From Haliscomenobacter sp. (lineage in GTDB: Bacteria > Bacteroidota > Bacteroidia > Chitinophagales > Saprospiraceae): DNA of 64,000 nucleotides. Below are positions 1 through 8,100 of the stretch, piece after piece. Below the pieces are notes generated by a model. That model was not told the origin of the DNA and did no database searches. It saw only the letters and a program-made list of their open reading frames with translations. Each line of letters starts with the position of its first letter. The stretch's first letter is position 1. Location: contig JADJPL010000028.1 in NCBI GenBank assembly GCA_016713275.1, forward strand, positions 310,001 to 374,000, in the 5' to 3' direction. The position numbers were made by a program, and so were the translations under genes.

Positions 1-883
1 GCAGGGACGGCAGGAGAGCTTTTCATCGGTTTCCACTACTCGCGCTCCCGGCGACAACGGCGTAAATCCAAATGCCGGTACTGTGGAGCAGAAAATCGCC
101 GTAACCGGAGCATCCATTGCCGATGCCAGATGAATGGGAGCGGAGTCGTTGACGTAATTCATCCGGGCGCGCTGCATCCAGGCGGCCGATTCCAGCAGGG
201 ATAAGTTGCCAGCCCTATTGAGGGTGTCCGGATGACGGACGGCTTCCCGGATGCGTTCGCAGGCCTCCTTATCGGCCGGGCCGCCGAGCAGAATGACTTT
301 TACCTGGCTTGGTATCTGGTCGATCAGCGCGACCCATTTTTCTGCGGGCCATTGTTTGGTGAACCACACCGAGGTGGGCGCCATGCACACATAATCCCCT
401 TCCGGGATGGAGTCAAAGGCTGCCGGCGGTGGGTACAGCCGGGGGGGCGTGAACCCGGTGTCCGTCCATCCCGAAAGCAGGGACAAGTTCCGGTCCACTT
501 CGTGCGACTGGCCAATGACGTGGGGAACCGGCGGGTGTATGCCCAGGACAGCGGGTTTTTGGAAAGCCATGGACGGCCCTGGCGCCGGAAAGGACGGCCA
601 TCACCCCACTGGAAGCAAACCGGTGCGCATTGACGGCCAGGTCGTAGCGCTCCCGGCGCATTTGCCCGATGAGGGCCCGCATACTTTTTGCTTTCTGTTT
701 TTTGTCGAACACCAATACCTGACGGAGAAAAGGATGCCCCCGGAGCAGCGATTCATTGCCCTTGCGGACGAGGAAATCGATGGCCGCATCGGGGAAGGCC
801 TGCCGAAGCTTTTCGATGAGCGGCGTAGCCAGCACCACATCGCCGAGAAACGCCGTTTGTATAATCAGGAACTTTTTAGGCAT
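1..883 (-). CDS. Glycosyltransferase family 9 (LPS heptosyltransferase-like), partial, two frameshifts
   Basis: The N-terminus (MPKKFLIIQTAFLGDVVLATP) is the typical start of GT9 heptosyltransferases, which add ADP-heptose-type sugars to the lipopolysaccharide core on the inner face of the cytoplasmic membrane. The opening frame fails at about 556-560 (a T5 run on the + strand), and a second shift is needed at about 522-525 (a G4 run). Beyond these the family pattern resumes: a TSVWFTKQWP segment, LLGGPADKEA, and the nucleotide-sugar site NDSAPIHLASA, open to the window edge. The C-terminus is outside the window. Both shifts are one-base homopolymer losses, so a consensus error is more likely than a pseudogene. 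The start lies 4 bp past the stop of the upstream gene, which suggests co-transcription. The acceptor sugar cannot be told. Confidence 0.8.
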
Positions 884-887
884 GGCA

Positions 888-1541
888 TCAGGAGCCGGGC
901 GTCTTTTTCTTTTTATAGTCGCCGTTCTTCCAGGAGTCGAAGAATTTTTTCCAGGCGATGGGGTTGAAAATATTCATTGGAGGTTGCTGCCCATAATAAT
1001 AGTAGTTGCTGGATTGCTTCCGCAAATAGTAATCGGCGTTTTCGTTGCCATCATAAGTGACGCTTTCCTTGGCGCGGGCGAGGGCTTCGTTGGCCAGGTT
1101 TTCGGCGGCCCGGCGTTGGAGCTCCGGCGTCACATCCATGGCGAGAAATTCAAGGCGGAAATTTTCCCGGCTGGGCCAGGGAAAGACCACCGTTTCCGGA
1201 AGGTTGATCGTGTCCTGGGTCATGAGTTGCACGATGGAGTAGTGGTCGTCCCGATACTGGGGCGGCATTTTGAACTCGATCGTTTTGTACCCTATGGCAG
1301 AAAATACGACGGTTTCATTTTTGCGGATGACCAGGGAGAAAAACCCTTTGAAGTCGGAATAGGTCCCCCGGTTGGACCCTTTGACGTATACGCTGGTGTA
1401 GGGTACGGGCGTGAGTTGGCTGGTCGTTCCATCCAAAACAAGCCCCGATAGCTGCACCAGGGTGGAATCATTTTGAGCGGAAGCCGTAACCCACATTCCC
1501 GACAACCGGCAGCTCAAGAGTAAAAGACGTGTCCAATTCAT
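888..1541 (-). CDS. Carboxypeptidase-like regulatory-domain protein, secreted
   Basis: The start at 1541 gives a short signal peptide ending near ASAQ. An in-frame ATG 57 bases upstream would add a non-hydrophobic lead and is less likely. After the signal comes a CarboxypepD_reg-like beta-sandwich (roughly residues 25-105): GLVLDGTTS, VYVKGSNRGTYSDFKGFFSLVI, then an IGYKTIEF segment. The C-terminal ~100 residues are charged, Tyr/Lys-rich and of unknown function, ending in a lysine cluster. Such proteins are common in Bacteroidota envelopes and often act as periplasmic or outer-membrane adaptors. The next gene (glycosyltransferase) starts 4 bp after the stop, so an envelope-related role is plausible. 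No catalytic residues are visible. Confidence 0.75.
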   Translation of the reverse strand: MNWTRLLLLSCRLSGMWVTASAQNDSTLVQLSGLVLDGTTSQLTPVPYTSVYVKGSNRGTYSDFKGFFSLVIRKNETVVFSAIGYKTIEFKMPPQYRDDHYSIVQLMTQDTINLPETVVFPWPSRENFRLEFLAMDVTPELQRRAAENLANEALARAKESVTYDGNENADYYLRKQSSNYYYYGQQPPMNIFNPIAWKKFFDSWKNGDYKKKKTPGS

Positions 1542-1617
1542 CGCAAAGCAGTTTTCTATTAGACCTTCAAAGATCAGCAAAGGTTTGTTAACCTTCACTT
1601 AAAGATAGGAAAAAAAA

Positions 1618-1710
1618 CGGTAGACGGTGGGACGGTAGACGGTAGACGGGGGAAATTACCGTCCCCCGTCCACCGTCCCCCGTCCCCACCGTCCCCCGTC
1701 CCCGTCCCCC
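1618..1710. repeat. Inverted pair of GGTAGAC/GGTGGAC-type heptamer arrays
   Basis: About 93 bp made of short words such as GGTAGACGGTGGGACGGTAG on one side and their complements (CCGTCCACCGTC) on the other, around an AAATT centre. The tract lies between the 3' end of hpd and the start of the CarboxypepD-like gene and could fold into a long imperfect hairpin. The same words recur at 25325-25414. Confidence 0.8.
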
Positions 1711-1711
1711 G

Positions 1712-2836
1712 TCACAGGGTGCCCCGGAGAGCCTGTTCGCGTTCGATGGCTTCGAAGAGGGCTTTGAAATTCCCTTTGCCAAAGGATTTGGCGCCTTCGC
1801 GCTGGATGATCTCGTAAAATACGGTGGGGCGGTCCTGAACCGGTTTGGTGAAGATTTGAAGGAGGTAGCCTTCTTCGTCGCGGTCTACGAGGATATTGAG
1901 GTGTTTCAGCGCCTCCAGGTCTTCTTTGATCGAGCCTACCCGTTCGGGAAGGGAGTCGTAGTATACCTCAGGCACGTGGAGGAATTCCACTCCGTTCTTC
2001 CGAAGCTGATCCACGCTGTAGATGATGTCGTCGGTAGCAATGGCGACGTGCTGAACGCCGGCGCCGCGGTAGAAATCCAGGTATTCCTCGATCTGGGATT
2101 TTTTCTTTCCTTCGGCTGGTTCGTTGATAGGAAATTTGATAAAGCCGTTGCCATTGGACACCACCTTGCTCATCAGCGCGGTGTAGTCGGTGGAGATATC
2201 CTTGTCGTCGAACGTAACCAGCAGATTAAAGCCCATAACTTGTTGATAAAAGGCCACCCACTGGTTCATTTCTCCCAGGGGCACATTCCCGACGCAGTGG
2301 TCGACGTATTTGAAACCGAGCGGGCGCACTTGCAAGCCGCTTGACTTAGGCTGGAATCCGGGTAAAAAAGCGCCTTGATACTGGTTGCGCTCCACAAAGG
2401 TATGGATCGTTTCTCCGTAGGTTTTGATGGCGGCCATTCTTACCGGGCCTTGGGCGTCTTCCAGTGTTTGGAGAGGGAAAGCCGAAACGGCGCCCCGCCC
2501 AAGGGCTGTCTGGTAAGCCTTGGCGGCATCGTCGACCCAAAGCGCCAACGCCTTGATTCCATCGCCGTGCTCGTGAACGTGGCGGGCGATCTCGTGGCCG
2601 GGATCGAACGCGCTGGTAAGGACAAACGTGATCTTCCCCTGCCGGAGCACGTAAGAAACCTTCTCGCGGTCGCCCGTTTCCGGACCCCGGTAGGCGATCA
2701 GGTCAAACCCGAACGCGCTTTGGTAGTAATGGCAGGCTTGCTTGGCGTTGCCCACGTAGAATTCGATATGATCCGTCCCGTTGATCGGGAATTGGTCTTC
2801 GCGGACATGGGCATTTTCTAAGGATGGCGTTTGCAT
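1712..2836 (-). CDS. hpd: 4-Hydroxyphenylpyruvate dioxygenase
   Basis: Converts 4-hydroxyphenylpyruvate to homogentisate with O2 and Fe(II), the second step of tyrosine degradation. The 374-residue length and the two vicinal-oxygen-chelate halves fit the family. The iron triad is visible as His180 (VDHCVGN), His263 (VQHVAIATDD) and Glu342 (FYEIIQREG). The C-terminal GAKSFGKGNFKALFEAIE helix that closes the active site is intact. The gene follows hgmA by 72 bp on the same strand, and both lie behind a MarR-type regulator, so the three form a tyrosine/homogentisate operon. Fumarylacetoacetase, the last step, is encoded separately at about 16.3-17.6 kb. Confidence 0.97.
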   Translation of the reverse strand: MQTPSLENAHVREDQFPINGTDHIEFYVGNAKQACHYYQSAFGFDLIAYRGPETGDREKVSYVLRQGKITFVLTSAFDPGHEIARHVHEHGDGIKALALWVDDAAKAYQTALGRGAVSAFPLQTLEDAQGPVRMAAIKTYGETIHTFVERNQYQGAFLPGFQPKSSGLQVRPLGFKYVDHCVGNVPLGEMNQWVAFYQQVMGFNLLVTFDDKDISTDYTALMSKVVSNGNGFIKFPINEPAEGKKKSQIEEYLDFYRGAGVQHVAIATDDIIYSVDQLRKNGVEFLHVPEVYYDSLPERVGSIKEDLEALKHLNILVDRDEEGYLLQIFTKPVQDRPTVFYEIIQREGAKSFGKGNFKALFEAIEREQALRGTL

Positions 2837-2854
2837 ATTGGTTTGGTTTTAAAT

Positions 2855-2897
2855 GGGTGGGAGTGGTTAGTGGTTGAGTGGTTAGTGGTTGGTGGGT
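2855..2897. repeat. GTGGTTA-type heptamer array
   Basis: A short tandem run of GTGGTTA/GTGGTTG words sits in the 72-bp gap between hgmA and hpd. The complementary words (CCAACCACTAACC) reappear at about 33.4 kb and 48.8 kb. No gene or promoter is seen here. Confidence 0.8.
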
Positions 2898-2908
2898 GAT
2901 ACAACAAG

Positions 2909-4065
2909 TCAGGGGAGCCAGCTTAGGTGGTAATTGGGGTCTTCAATGGCAAGGGCGTGGGTCGTTAATTGGAGTGGGCGGAAGGTGTCGACCATGACGG
3001 CCAGCTCTTTGGTTTCTTTGGCGCCAATGCTTTTTTCTACTGTGCCGGGGTGCGGGCCGTGCGGTATCCCGCCAGGGTGCAGGGTGATCATGCCTTTTTC
3101 AACGTGTTTGCGGCTCATAAAGTCGCCATCGACATAGTACAACACCTCGTCGCTGTCGATATTGCTGTGGTTGTAAGGGGCAGGAATAGCCAGCGGATGG
3201 TAGTCGTAAAGGCGGGGCACGAAAGAACAAATCACAAACTGATGCCCATCAAAGGTTTGATGCACGGGAGGTGGCTGGTGGACCCTCCCGGTAATGGGCT
3301 CAAAGTTGTGGATCGAAAACGCGTAAGGATAACAATACCCGTCCCATCCCACCAAATCGAAGGGGTGGCTCAGGTAGGTGTAGGGATAGATTTGATCTTG
3401 TTTTTTGATGTAGAACAGAAACCGGCCTTGCTCGTCGTGCGTTTCCAGGTCCTGCGGTTTGCGGATATCGCGTTCGCAGTAGGGGGCGTGCTCTTCGAGT
3501 TGCCCGTACGCGTTGCGGTACCGTTTGGGTGGCACGATAGGGCCGCCGTGGGATTCGATGATCAGCAACCGGTTGTCGGGCGTGTCGAAATGAAGCTGGT
3601 AGACCGTCCCCGGGGAATGATCAGGTAATCCCCGTAGCCAAAAGGGATTTTGCCGTACATGGTCAGCAGTGCGCCCGAACCCTCATGGATGAAGATCGCT
3701 TCGTCGGCGTCGGCATTTTTGAAAAAGTAGTCTGTCGTGCTTAGTCTGGGCGCGGCAAGGATAATGCGGCAATCGCTGTTGACCAGCACGGGCTTCCGGC
3801 TGCGAAGGTAATCGTCTTCGGGCTGGATTTGGAAACCCAGCAAGCTGCGGTGTTTCAACTGCTTGCTTTCGACCACTTCCGGAGCGGCGGAGAAGGGGTC
3901 GCCCACCTGTACGATCTGAGTGGGCGGGTGGCAATGGTAAAGCAGGGAATACAGGTTGCTGAACCCTTCTGTGGAAAACAGCTCTTCGTGGTAAAGCCGG
4001 CCATCCGGCCTACGGAATTGGGTATGGCGTTTGGGAGGAATCTGGCCGAGCTGGTAATAATGCAT
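2909..4065 (-). CDS. hmgA: Homogentisate 1,2-dioxygenase (one apparent frameshift)
   Basis: Opens the homogentisate ring to maleylacetoacetate in tyrosine catabolism. The reading frame breaks at about 3606-3609, where IIPRG continues as TVYQLHFDTP only if one A is restored. The joined product is about 385 residues, the usual length of the Bacteroidota form. Candidate metal-ligand motifs are intact in the distal half: NHSNIDSDEVLYYVDG (His/Glu) and LHPGGIPHGPHPG (His). The start at 4065 lies 20 bp after the MarR gene and the stop 72 bp before hpd, giving an operon. With both halves so well kept, the break is probably a sequence error. Confidence 0.92.
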
Positions 4066-4085
4066 GATCGTTTTGGTTTTATCGG

Positions 4086-4563
4086 TCAGGAAAAATCGGG
4101 AGCAAGCGATTCACCGGTACTCAGGTTGGCGGCAATCTTGTCCAGGATGCCGAGGAGGCGGTCGAGGTCCTCCTGGCTGAGGTCCGCTCCAGACTTCGGA
4201 GCGGAAGGATTTGATCAGCGGCAGGTAGTTGGAATAGGTGCGGTCTCCTGCGGGAGTGAGCTGGAGAAGAAATTTTCTGCGATCGGCCAGGTCCGGCAGG
4301 CGCACAACGAGGCCTTTGGCGGCCAGCAGGTCGAGGATGCGGGTTACCGAAGCGGCGTCTTTAAAGGTCGCTCTGGCCAGTTCGAGCTGGGCGATTCCCG
4401 GCTGTTGCCGGATTTCCTGAAGTAATACCCACTGGTCGACCGTAATCCCGGCGCCGGCTTTTGCCAGGCGCTGTTGCAGCGCGAGTTTCAACAGCCTGGC
4501 CGTCCGCTCAAGCACATAACCGGAGGTTTCTGTTTTTTGATCGGGAATAGATTTTGATTGCAT
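4086..4563 (-). CDS. MarR-family transcriptional regulator (frameshift near 3' end)
   Basis: A winged-helix MarR repressor, probably of the downstream hmgA-hpd genes. The central region shows the family pattern: TVDQWVLLQEI, the recognition segment FKDAASVTRILDLLAAKGLV and a LPDLADRRKFLLQLTPAG wing. The frame breaks at about 4181-4185. Removing one base restores SQEDLDRLLGILDKIAANL, the expected C-terminal dimerisation helix, ending at 4086. I chose the ATG at 4563 because the earlier in-frame ATG (4581) lies inside the predicted promoter and operator. The inducer is unknown; homogentisate or 4-hydroxyphenylpyruvate would be the natural guess. Confidence 0.88.
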
Positions 4564-4567
4564 GGCT

Positions 4568-4609
4568 AATATTTGATACAAATATAGTTGTTATATCAAA
4601 TATTGTCAA
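4568..4609 (-). promoter_or_regulatory. Promoter and overlapping MarR-type operator
   Basis: A perfect 11-bp inverted repeat, AATATTTGATA (4568-4578) and TATCAAATATT (4594-4604), has a 15-bp spacer. On the minus strand a Bacteroidota promoter fits it closely: TTGACA (4604-4609), 20 bp, then TATATTTG (4579-4586). The -7 element thus lies inside the palindrome, as expected for autorepression of marR-hmgA-hpd. Confidence 0.75.
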
Positions 4610-4707
4610 TAGATACTTTTAACGAACAACCCGATCCAAACCGTTGCAGTTTTTTGAGGAAAACACGATATTGACCTTTATTAGTGCACTTCACCCAATC
4701 CAACGCC

Positions 4708-5163
4708 ATGAAATACCAAGCATCTTCCCCTGAAGACTATATCGAACAACTTCCCGACGACCGGAAATTGCCTGTTGCCCGTTTGAGGGAAACGGTTCGC
4801 CAACACCTTCCGCCAGGGTTTGAGGAAACGATCAATTACGATATGATCGGCTACGTCGTTCCTCACACGGCATACCCTGCAGGGTATCATTGCGATCCCA
4901 AACAGCCCTTGCCTTTTATCAACATTGCGTCCCAGAAAAACTACGTGGCGCTCTACCACATGGGGATTTACGTCAACGAAGCGCTTCTGGACTGGTTTGC
5001 CGGCGAGTACCCCAAGTATTGCAAATCCAAACTGGATATGGGAAAGAGCTGTATCCGGTTCAAAAAAATGGACGACATCCCCTACCCGCTCATCGCCGAA
5101 TTGGTTCAAAAAATGAGCATGGAGGATTGGATTCAAGTGTATGTGGGCCTGTTAAAAAAGTAA
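4708..5163 (+). CDS. DUF1801 (YdhG-like) family protein
   Basis: A 151-residue cytosolic protein of the DUF1801/YdhG superfamily, with the hallmark segments YIEQLPDDRKLPVARLRETVR, GFEETINYDMIGYVV and FINIASQKNYVALYHMGIY, then KSCIRFKKMDDIP near the C-terminus. The ATG at 4708 is preferred over an upstream GTG because the DUF begins straight after it. The biochemical function of this family is not established. It is transcribed away from the marR operon; the following gene starts 26 bp later and may be co-transcribed. Confidence 0.85.
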   Translation: MKYQASSPEDYIEQLPDDRKLPVARLRETVRQHLPPGFEETINYDMIGYVVPHTAYPAGYHCDPKQPLPFINIASQKNYVALYHMGIYVNEALLDWFAGEYPKYCKSKLDMGKSCIRFKKMDDIPYPLIAELVQKMSMEDWIQVYVGLLKK

Positions 5164-5189
5164 CGGATTCTTTTCCGGAAAAATAAAAA

Positions 5190-5549
5190 ATGCTAACCGA
5201 GATACACCCAAAACTCCCCATGCGCAATAAAGCCGTCACAAGGGATTTTTATCTAAACCAATTAGGTTTTCAGGAATTTGGGAATGCTGGTTTTGAGGAC
5301 TACCTCATGGTGCAAAAAGACCGCATCCAAATCCATTTTTTCCTGTTTGAAGCGCTTGATCCTAAAGATAACTACGGGCAGGTATACCTCCGGACGGATG
5401 ATATCGATGGGTTTTACCAAGGGTTAATTGAAAACCGGACGCCCATTCATCCGAATGGACCGCTGCAAGTCAAACCCTGGGGGCAAAAAGAATTCTCCGT
5501 CCTCGATCCGGATAATAACTTGCTAACGTTTGGACAAAGCGCAGGCTGA
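5190..5549 (+). CDS. VOC-family (glyoxalase/bleomycin-resistance-like) protein
   Basis: A 119-residue single-domain vicinal-oxygen-chelate protein with the usual pattern: an opening KLPMRNKAVTRDFYLNQLGF, a middle HFFLFEALDP, and a terminal WGQKEFSVLDPDNNLLTFGQ. The size and the absence of other domains fit bleomycin-binding/BLMA-type proteins, which bind their ligand as a dimer. Substrate and metal use cannot be told. It follows the DUF1801 gene closely on the same strand. Confidence 0.82.
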   Translation: MLTEIHPKLPMRNKAVTRDFYLNQLGFQEFGNAGFEDYLMVQKDRIQIHFFLFEALDPKDNYGQVYLRTDDIDGFYQGLIENRTPIHPNGPLQVKPWGQKEFSVLDPDNNLLTFGQSAG

Positions 5550-5591
5550 TTTCCGGATCTGGGCAGGCCGAAGGATTTCATCTCGTCCGGG

Positions 5592-6522
5592 TCAACTCCT
5601 TCCCTTTTTCCGAAGCACAGGAACAAACCGCCCTACCCGCTGCTGATATGCCGCATAAGCCGGGTATTTGCCTGCAGAGATCTTTTCCGAAAAATCGCTG
5701 CTTCCTACAAACAACAGGCAAAGCAGGACCGCGCCGGCGATCGACCAATTGAACCACCTGCCCGTCGCCGCCACGCTAAACAGGTAGAACGAAAACCAGA
5801 TGGCCTGTTCGGCGGCGTAATTGGGATGCCGGACCCAGGCCCAAAGACCGCTGTCGCAAAAGCCTTTGTCGTAAGGGGGAGTGAGCGGCTCGCCGGCGTT
5901 TCGGCGGCGGGATTTTTCAGTTTGGAAGTTCCACTGCTGCTGGTCGGCAAGGGTTTCCAGTATCAGGAAGAGGAGCATGAGTCCGGCGGCAGCGTAGTCT
6001 ATCGCATTGAGCGGGGTACTTGCCCCTTGCCAGGCGACGATACTGGGCAGCGTGAAAAGCAGAATAAGCGCGTTCTGGTAGCCGCTAATGAAAAAGAAAT
6101 GGAACAGGGTCCACCGCACGCGCCCCTGCAGGTTGGGGTCGCGGCGCAGGATACTCCACCGGTAGTCCTCTTCCCCCTTCCAGGGAATCCAGTGGTAGCC
6201 CCCGGCGCCAGAAGTTGAACGTCAGTCGGGCAGCCCAAGCGAACACCAGCAGGAACATCAGCGTCAGGCGCGGATTCCACCCGCTGCTCAGGGCTACGTA
6301 CCCCACGTAAAAAGCAGGCAGAATGCTCCATAATTTGTCTACCTGGCTATTGTTTCGGGTCAACTCGCCGGTGAGAAAACAGATCAGCGCTACCACTCCA
6401 GCCGCAAAAGCCAGCGTCTGAAGCGCATACCATTGCTCCGGCCCAAGGGGCTGATCGTAATACACCGCAGCAAATGGAATAGCCAGCAACGTGGCTATTA
6501 GTAAAAGGACTGTGCGTACCAT
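5592..6522 (-). CDS. DUF1295 (steroid 5-alpha-reductase-like) membrane protein, frameshifted
   Basis: An integral membrane protein with several hydrophobic segments, matching the DUF1295 branch of the isoprenylcysteine methyltransferase/steroid-reductase fold. The frame is lost in a G5 run at about 6199-6203 (missing one G). Restoring it gives WRRGGYHWIPWKGEEDYRW and continues to RRDPNLQGRVRWTLFHFFF without other faults. The conserved C-terminal nucleotide-binding region (WAWVRHPNYAAEQAIWFSF) is intact. Full length is about 310 residues, normal for the family. The substrate is unknown. The error sits in a homopolymer, so this is unlikely to be a true pseudogene. Confidence 0.82.
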
Positions 6523-6621
6523 GGCGTCAGGTTTAGGGTGTAAGCGGCAAGATAAATGAATTCCAATTTAAGGAGAAGCCTTCCGGAACCCTTTCATTGA
6601 CAAAAATCATCTCAAAGGGGG

Positions 6622-6651
6622 TTGCGCTGCATGGTTTTGGCTTTTACCTTG
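6622..6651 (+). promoter_or_regulatory. Promoter of the TetR/LolA/ABC operon
   Basis: TTG (6622-6624), exactly 20 bp, then TACCTTG (6645-6651): a Bacteroidota-type -33/-7 pair. Transcription would begin near 6657, just before the operator and about 40 bp before the tetR start codon. Confidence 0.6.
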
Positions 6652-6666
6652 CAGACAGTTTTTGAA

Positions 6667-6680
6667 TGACCGTTTGGTCA
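6667..6680 (+). promoter_or_regulatory. Probable TetR operator
   Basis: The perfect palindrome TGACCGTTTGGTCA lies between the predicted transcription start and the tetR start codon. A TGACC/GGTCA pair of this spacing is a usual layout for TetR-family operators, which suggests the regulator represses its own operon by blocking elongation or initiation. Confidence 0.65.
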
Positions 6681-6696
6681 AAAAAATAAACAGGGC

Positions 6697-7302
6697 ATGT
6701 CCCCCAAATCCAAGGAACAATTTGCCAGCATCCGGGAACGCAGTACCGCTACCATCAAGGACACGGCCCTCAGGCTTTTTGCCCGGAATGGTTTTCACAA
6801 CACCTCCATCAGCTTGATTGCCAAGGAGGCGGGTATTTCCAAAGGGCTGTTGTACAATTACTTTGAGAGCAAGGAGGCGTTGCTCGAAGGGATCATCGGC
6901 GATGTGATCGATGTGACAGACCAATTCCTGGCTTCGGTGTCGGGACAGGATATGACTCCCTTCGACCGGCTCAAGCATATCGTTACTAGCTCCGTGGACA
7001 TGGTCAAAGCGAATCCGGGTTACTGGAAGTTGCTGACTTCTTTAGGGTTTCAAACGGAAGCGCTCGAAAAACTGGAGCCCATCCTCAAAGCAAAACAAGT
7101 ACAGGTCATCGCCTACCTGGAAGCGCTTTTCCAGGAAATGGGCGCAGCGTGCCCCAAAGAGGAAGCTTATCTGTTTGGGGCTCAAATGGACGGCATGATG
7201 CTGCATTACCTGACCGTGCAGGACGCTTATCCGCTGGATTCCATGCAGGATTTCCTGATCAAAAAACTGGAAAATATCGGCGGCTACCATAAAACAAACT
7301 AG
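6697..7302 (+). CDS. TetR/AcrR-family regulator
   Basis: A 201-residue TetR repressor. The N-terminal helix-turn-helix is clear: KDTALRLFARNGFHNTSISLIAKEAGISKGLLYNYFESKEALL (about residues 22-64). The rest is an all-helical ligand domain without recognisable specificity. It is the first gene of a same-strand run with a LolA-like protein (7-bp gap), two permeases, an ATPase and an outer-membrane barrel, so it most likely senses a lipophilic compound or envelope stress and controls that export or trafficking system. Confidence 0.93.
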   Translation: MSPKSKEQFASIRERSTATIKDTALRLFARNGFHNTSISLIAKEAGISKGLLYNYFESKEALLEGIIGDVIDVTDQFLASVSGQDMTPFDRLKHIVTSSVDMVKANPGYWKLLTSLGFQTEALEKLEPILKAKQVQVIAYLEALFQEMGAACPKEEAYLFGAQMDGMMLHYLTVQDAYPLDSMQDFLIKKLENIGGYHKTN

Positions 7303-7308
7303 AAATCG

Positions 7309-8073
7309 ATGAAAACCATCCGAATTACCTGTTGTTTCGCCCTGGCCCTTTGCGCGCCCTGGTATTCCCTGAATGCCCAAACGCCGCTGAACGCCAAGGA
7401 AATCATCCAGAAAGCCGATGAAAAAATGCGCGGTAAGACCAGCTTCGGCGAAATGAAAATGACCATCGTCCGGCCAACCTGGTCCCGGGAGGTGACCATG
7501 AGAAGCTGGAGTAAGGGCGAAGAACTCGCCCTCATCCTCATCACCGCTCCTGCCCGCGACAAAGGCGCCGCTTTCCTGAAACGCCATCAGGAAATCTGGA
7601 ACTGGCAGCCTTCCATCGACCGGGCCATCAAGCTCCCGCCGTCCATGATGATGCAATCCTGGATGGGGTCGGATTTTACCAACGACGACCTCGTCAAGGA
7701 GTCTTCCGTGATCAACGACTATGTCCACAAGCTTATCGGAAGCGAAAAGATCGGCGACCGCGACTGCTACAAGATCGAGCTCAAACCCAAAGAAGACGCT
7801 GCCGTGGTTTGGGGAAAAGTCCTTTCCTGGATCGACAAAAAGGACTTTCTCCAGATGAAGGTGGAGTTCTACGATGAGGAGGGCTACCTCGTTAACACGA
7901 TGTACGGCAAACAGATCAAAACACTGGGCGGCAAGCTGCTGACCTCCATACTGGAGGTCGTTCCCGCCGACGAGCCCGGCAACAAGACGATCGTGGAATA
8001 CCTGCGCCTGGAGTTTGACAAACCCATCGACGATGCGTTTTTCTCCCTCCAGAACATGAAGCGGGTGAACTAA
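7309..8073 (+). CDS. LolA-like periplasmic carrier (outer membrane lipoprotein-sorting protein family)
   Basis: A 254-residue exported protein with a signal peptide ending at LNAQ (about residue 24), followed by the LolA-like fold: NAKEIIQKADEKMRGKTSFGEMKMTIVRP, then VTMRSWSKGEELALILITAPARDKGAAFLKR, typical of the COG2834-type family. Such proteins shield lipid or lipoprotein acyl chains in a half-open barrel while crossing the periplasm. The immediate neighbours are two LolC/FtsX-type permeases and an ATPase, so this probably carries the substrate that the ABC complex extracts from the inner membrane. It is not necessarily the housekeeping LolA. Confidence 0.85.
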   Translation: MKTIRITCCFALALCAPWYSLNAQTPLNAKEIIQKADEKMRGKTSFGEMKMTIVRPTWSREVTMRSWSKGEELALILITAPARDKGAAFLKRHQEIWNWQPSIDRAIKLPPSMMMQSWMGSDFTNDDLVKESSVINDYVHKLIGSEKIGDRDCYKIELKPKEDAAVVWGKVLSWIDKKDFLQMKVEFYDEEGYLVNTMYGKQIKTLGGKLLTSILEVVPADEPGNKTIVEYLRLEFDKPIDDAFFSLQNMKRVN

Positions 8074-8100
8074 TTGCATAAACCCTTTTAATCCACGTCT

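Noticed and set aside
1..883. Glycosyltransferase as a true pseudogene
   Set aside because: Both breaks are single homopolymer losses and the rest of the protein keeps its conserved residues; many neighbours, including essential genes, show the same type of break.
1618..1710. Possible CRISPR array
   Set aside because: The words are 7-9 bp with no unique spacers of 30-40 bp, and no cas genes are near. The same holds for the arrays at 23288, 33298 and 48489.
4684..4707. GTG start upstream of the DUF1801 gene
   Set aside because: The added eight residues are not part of the family, and an ATG follows directly at the domain start.
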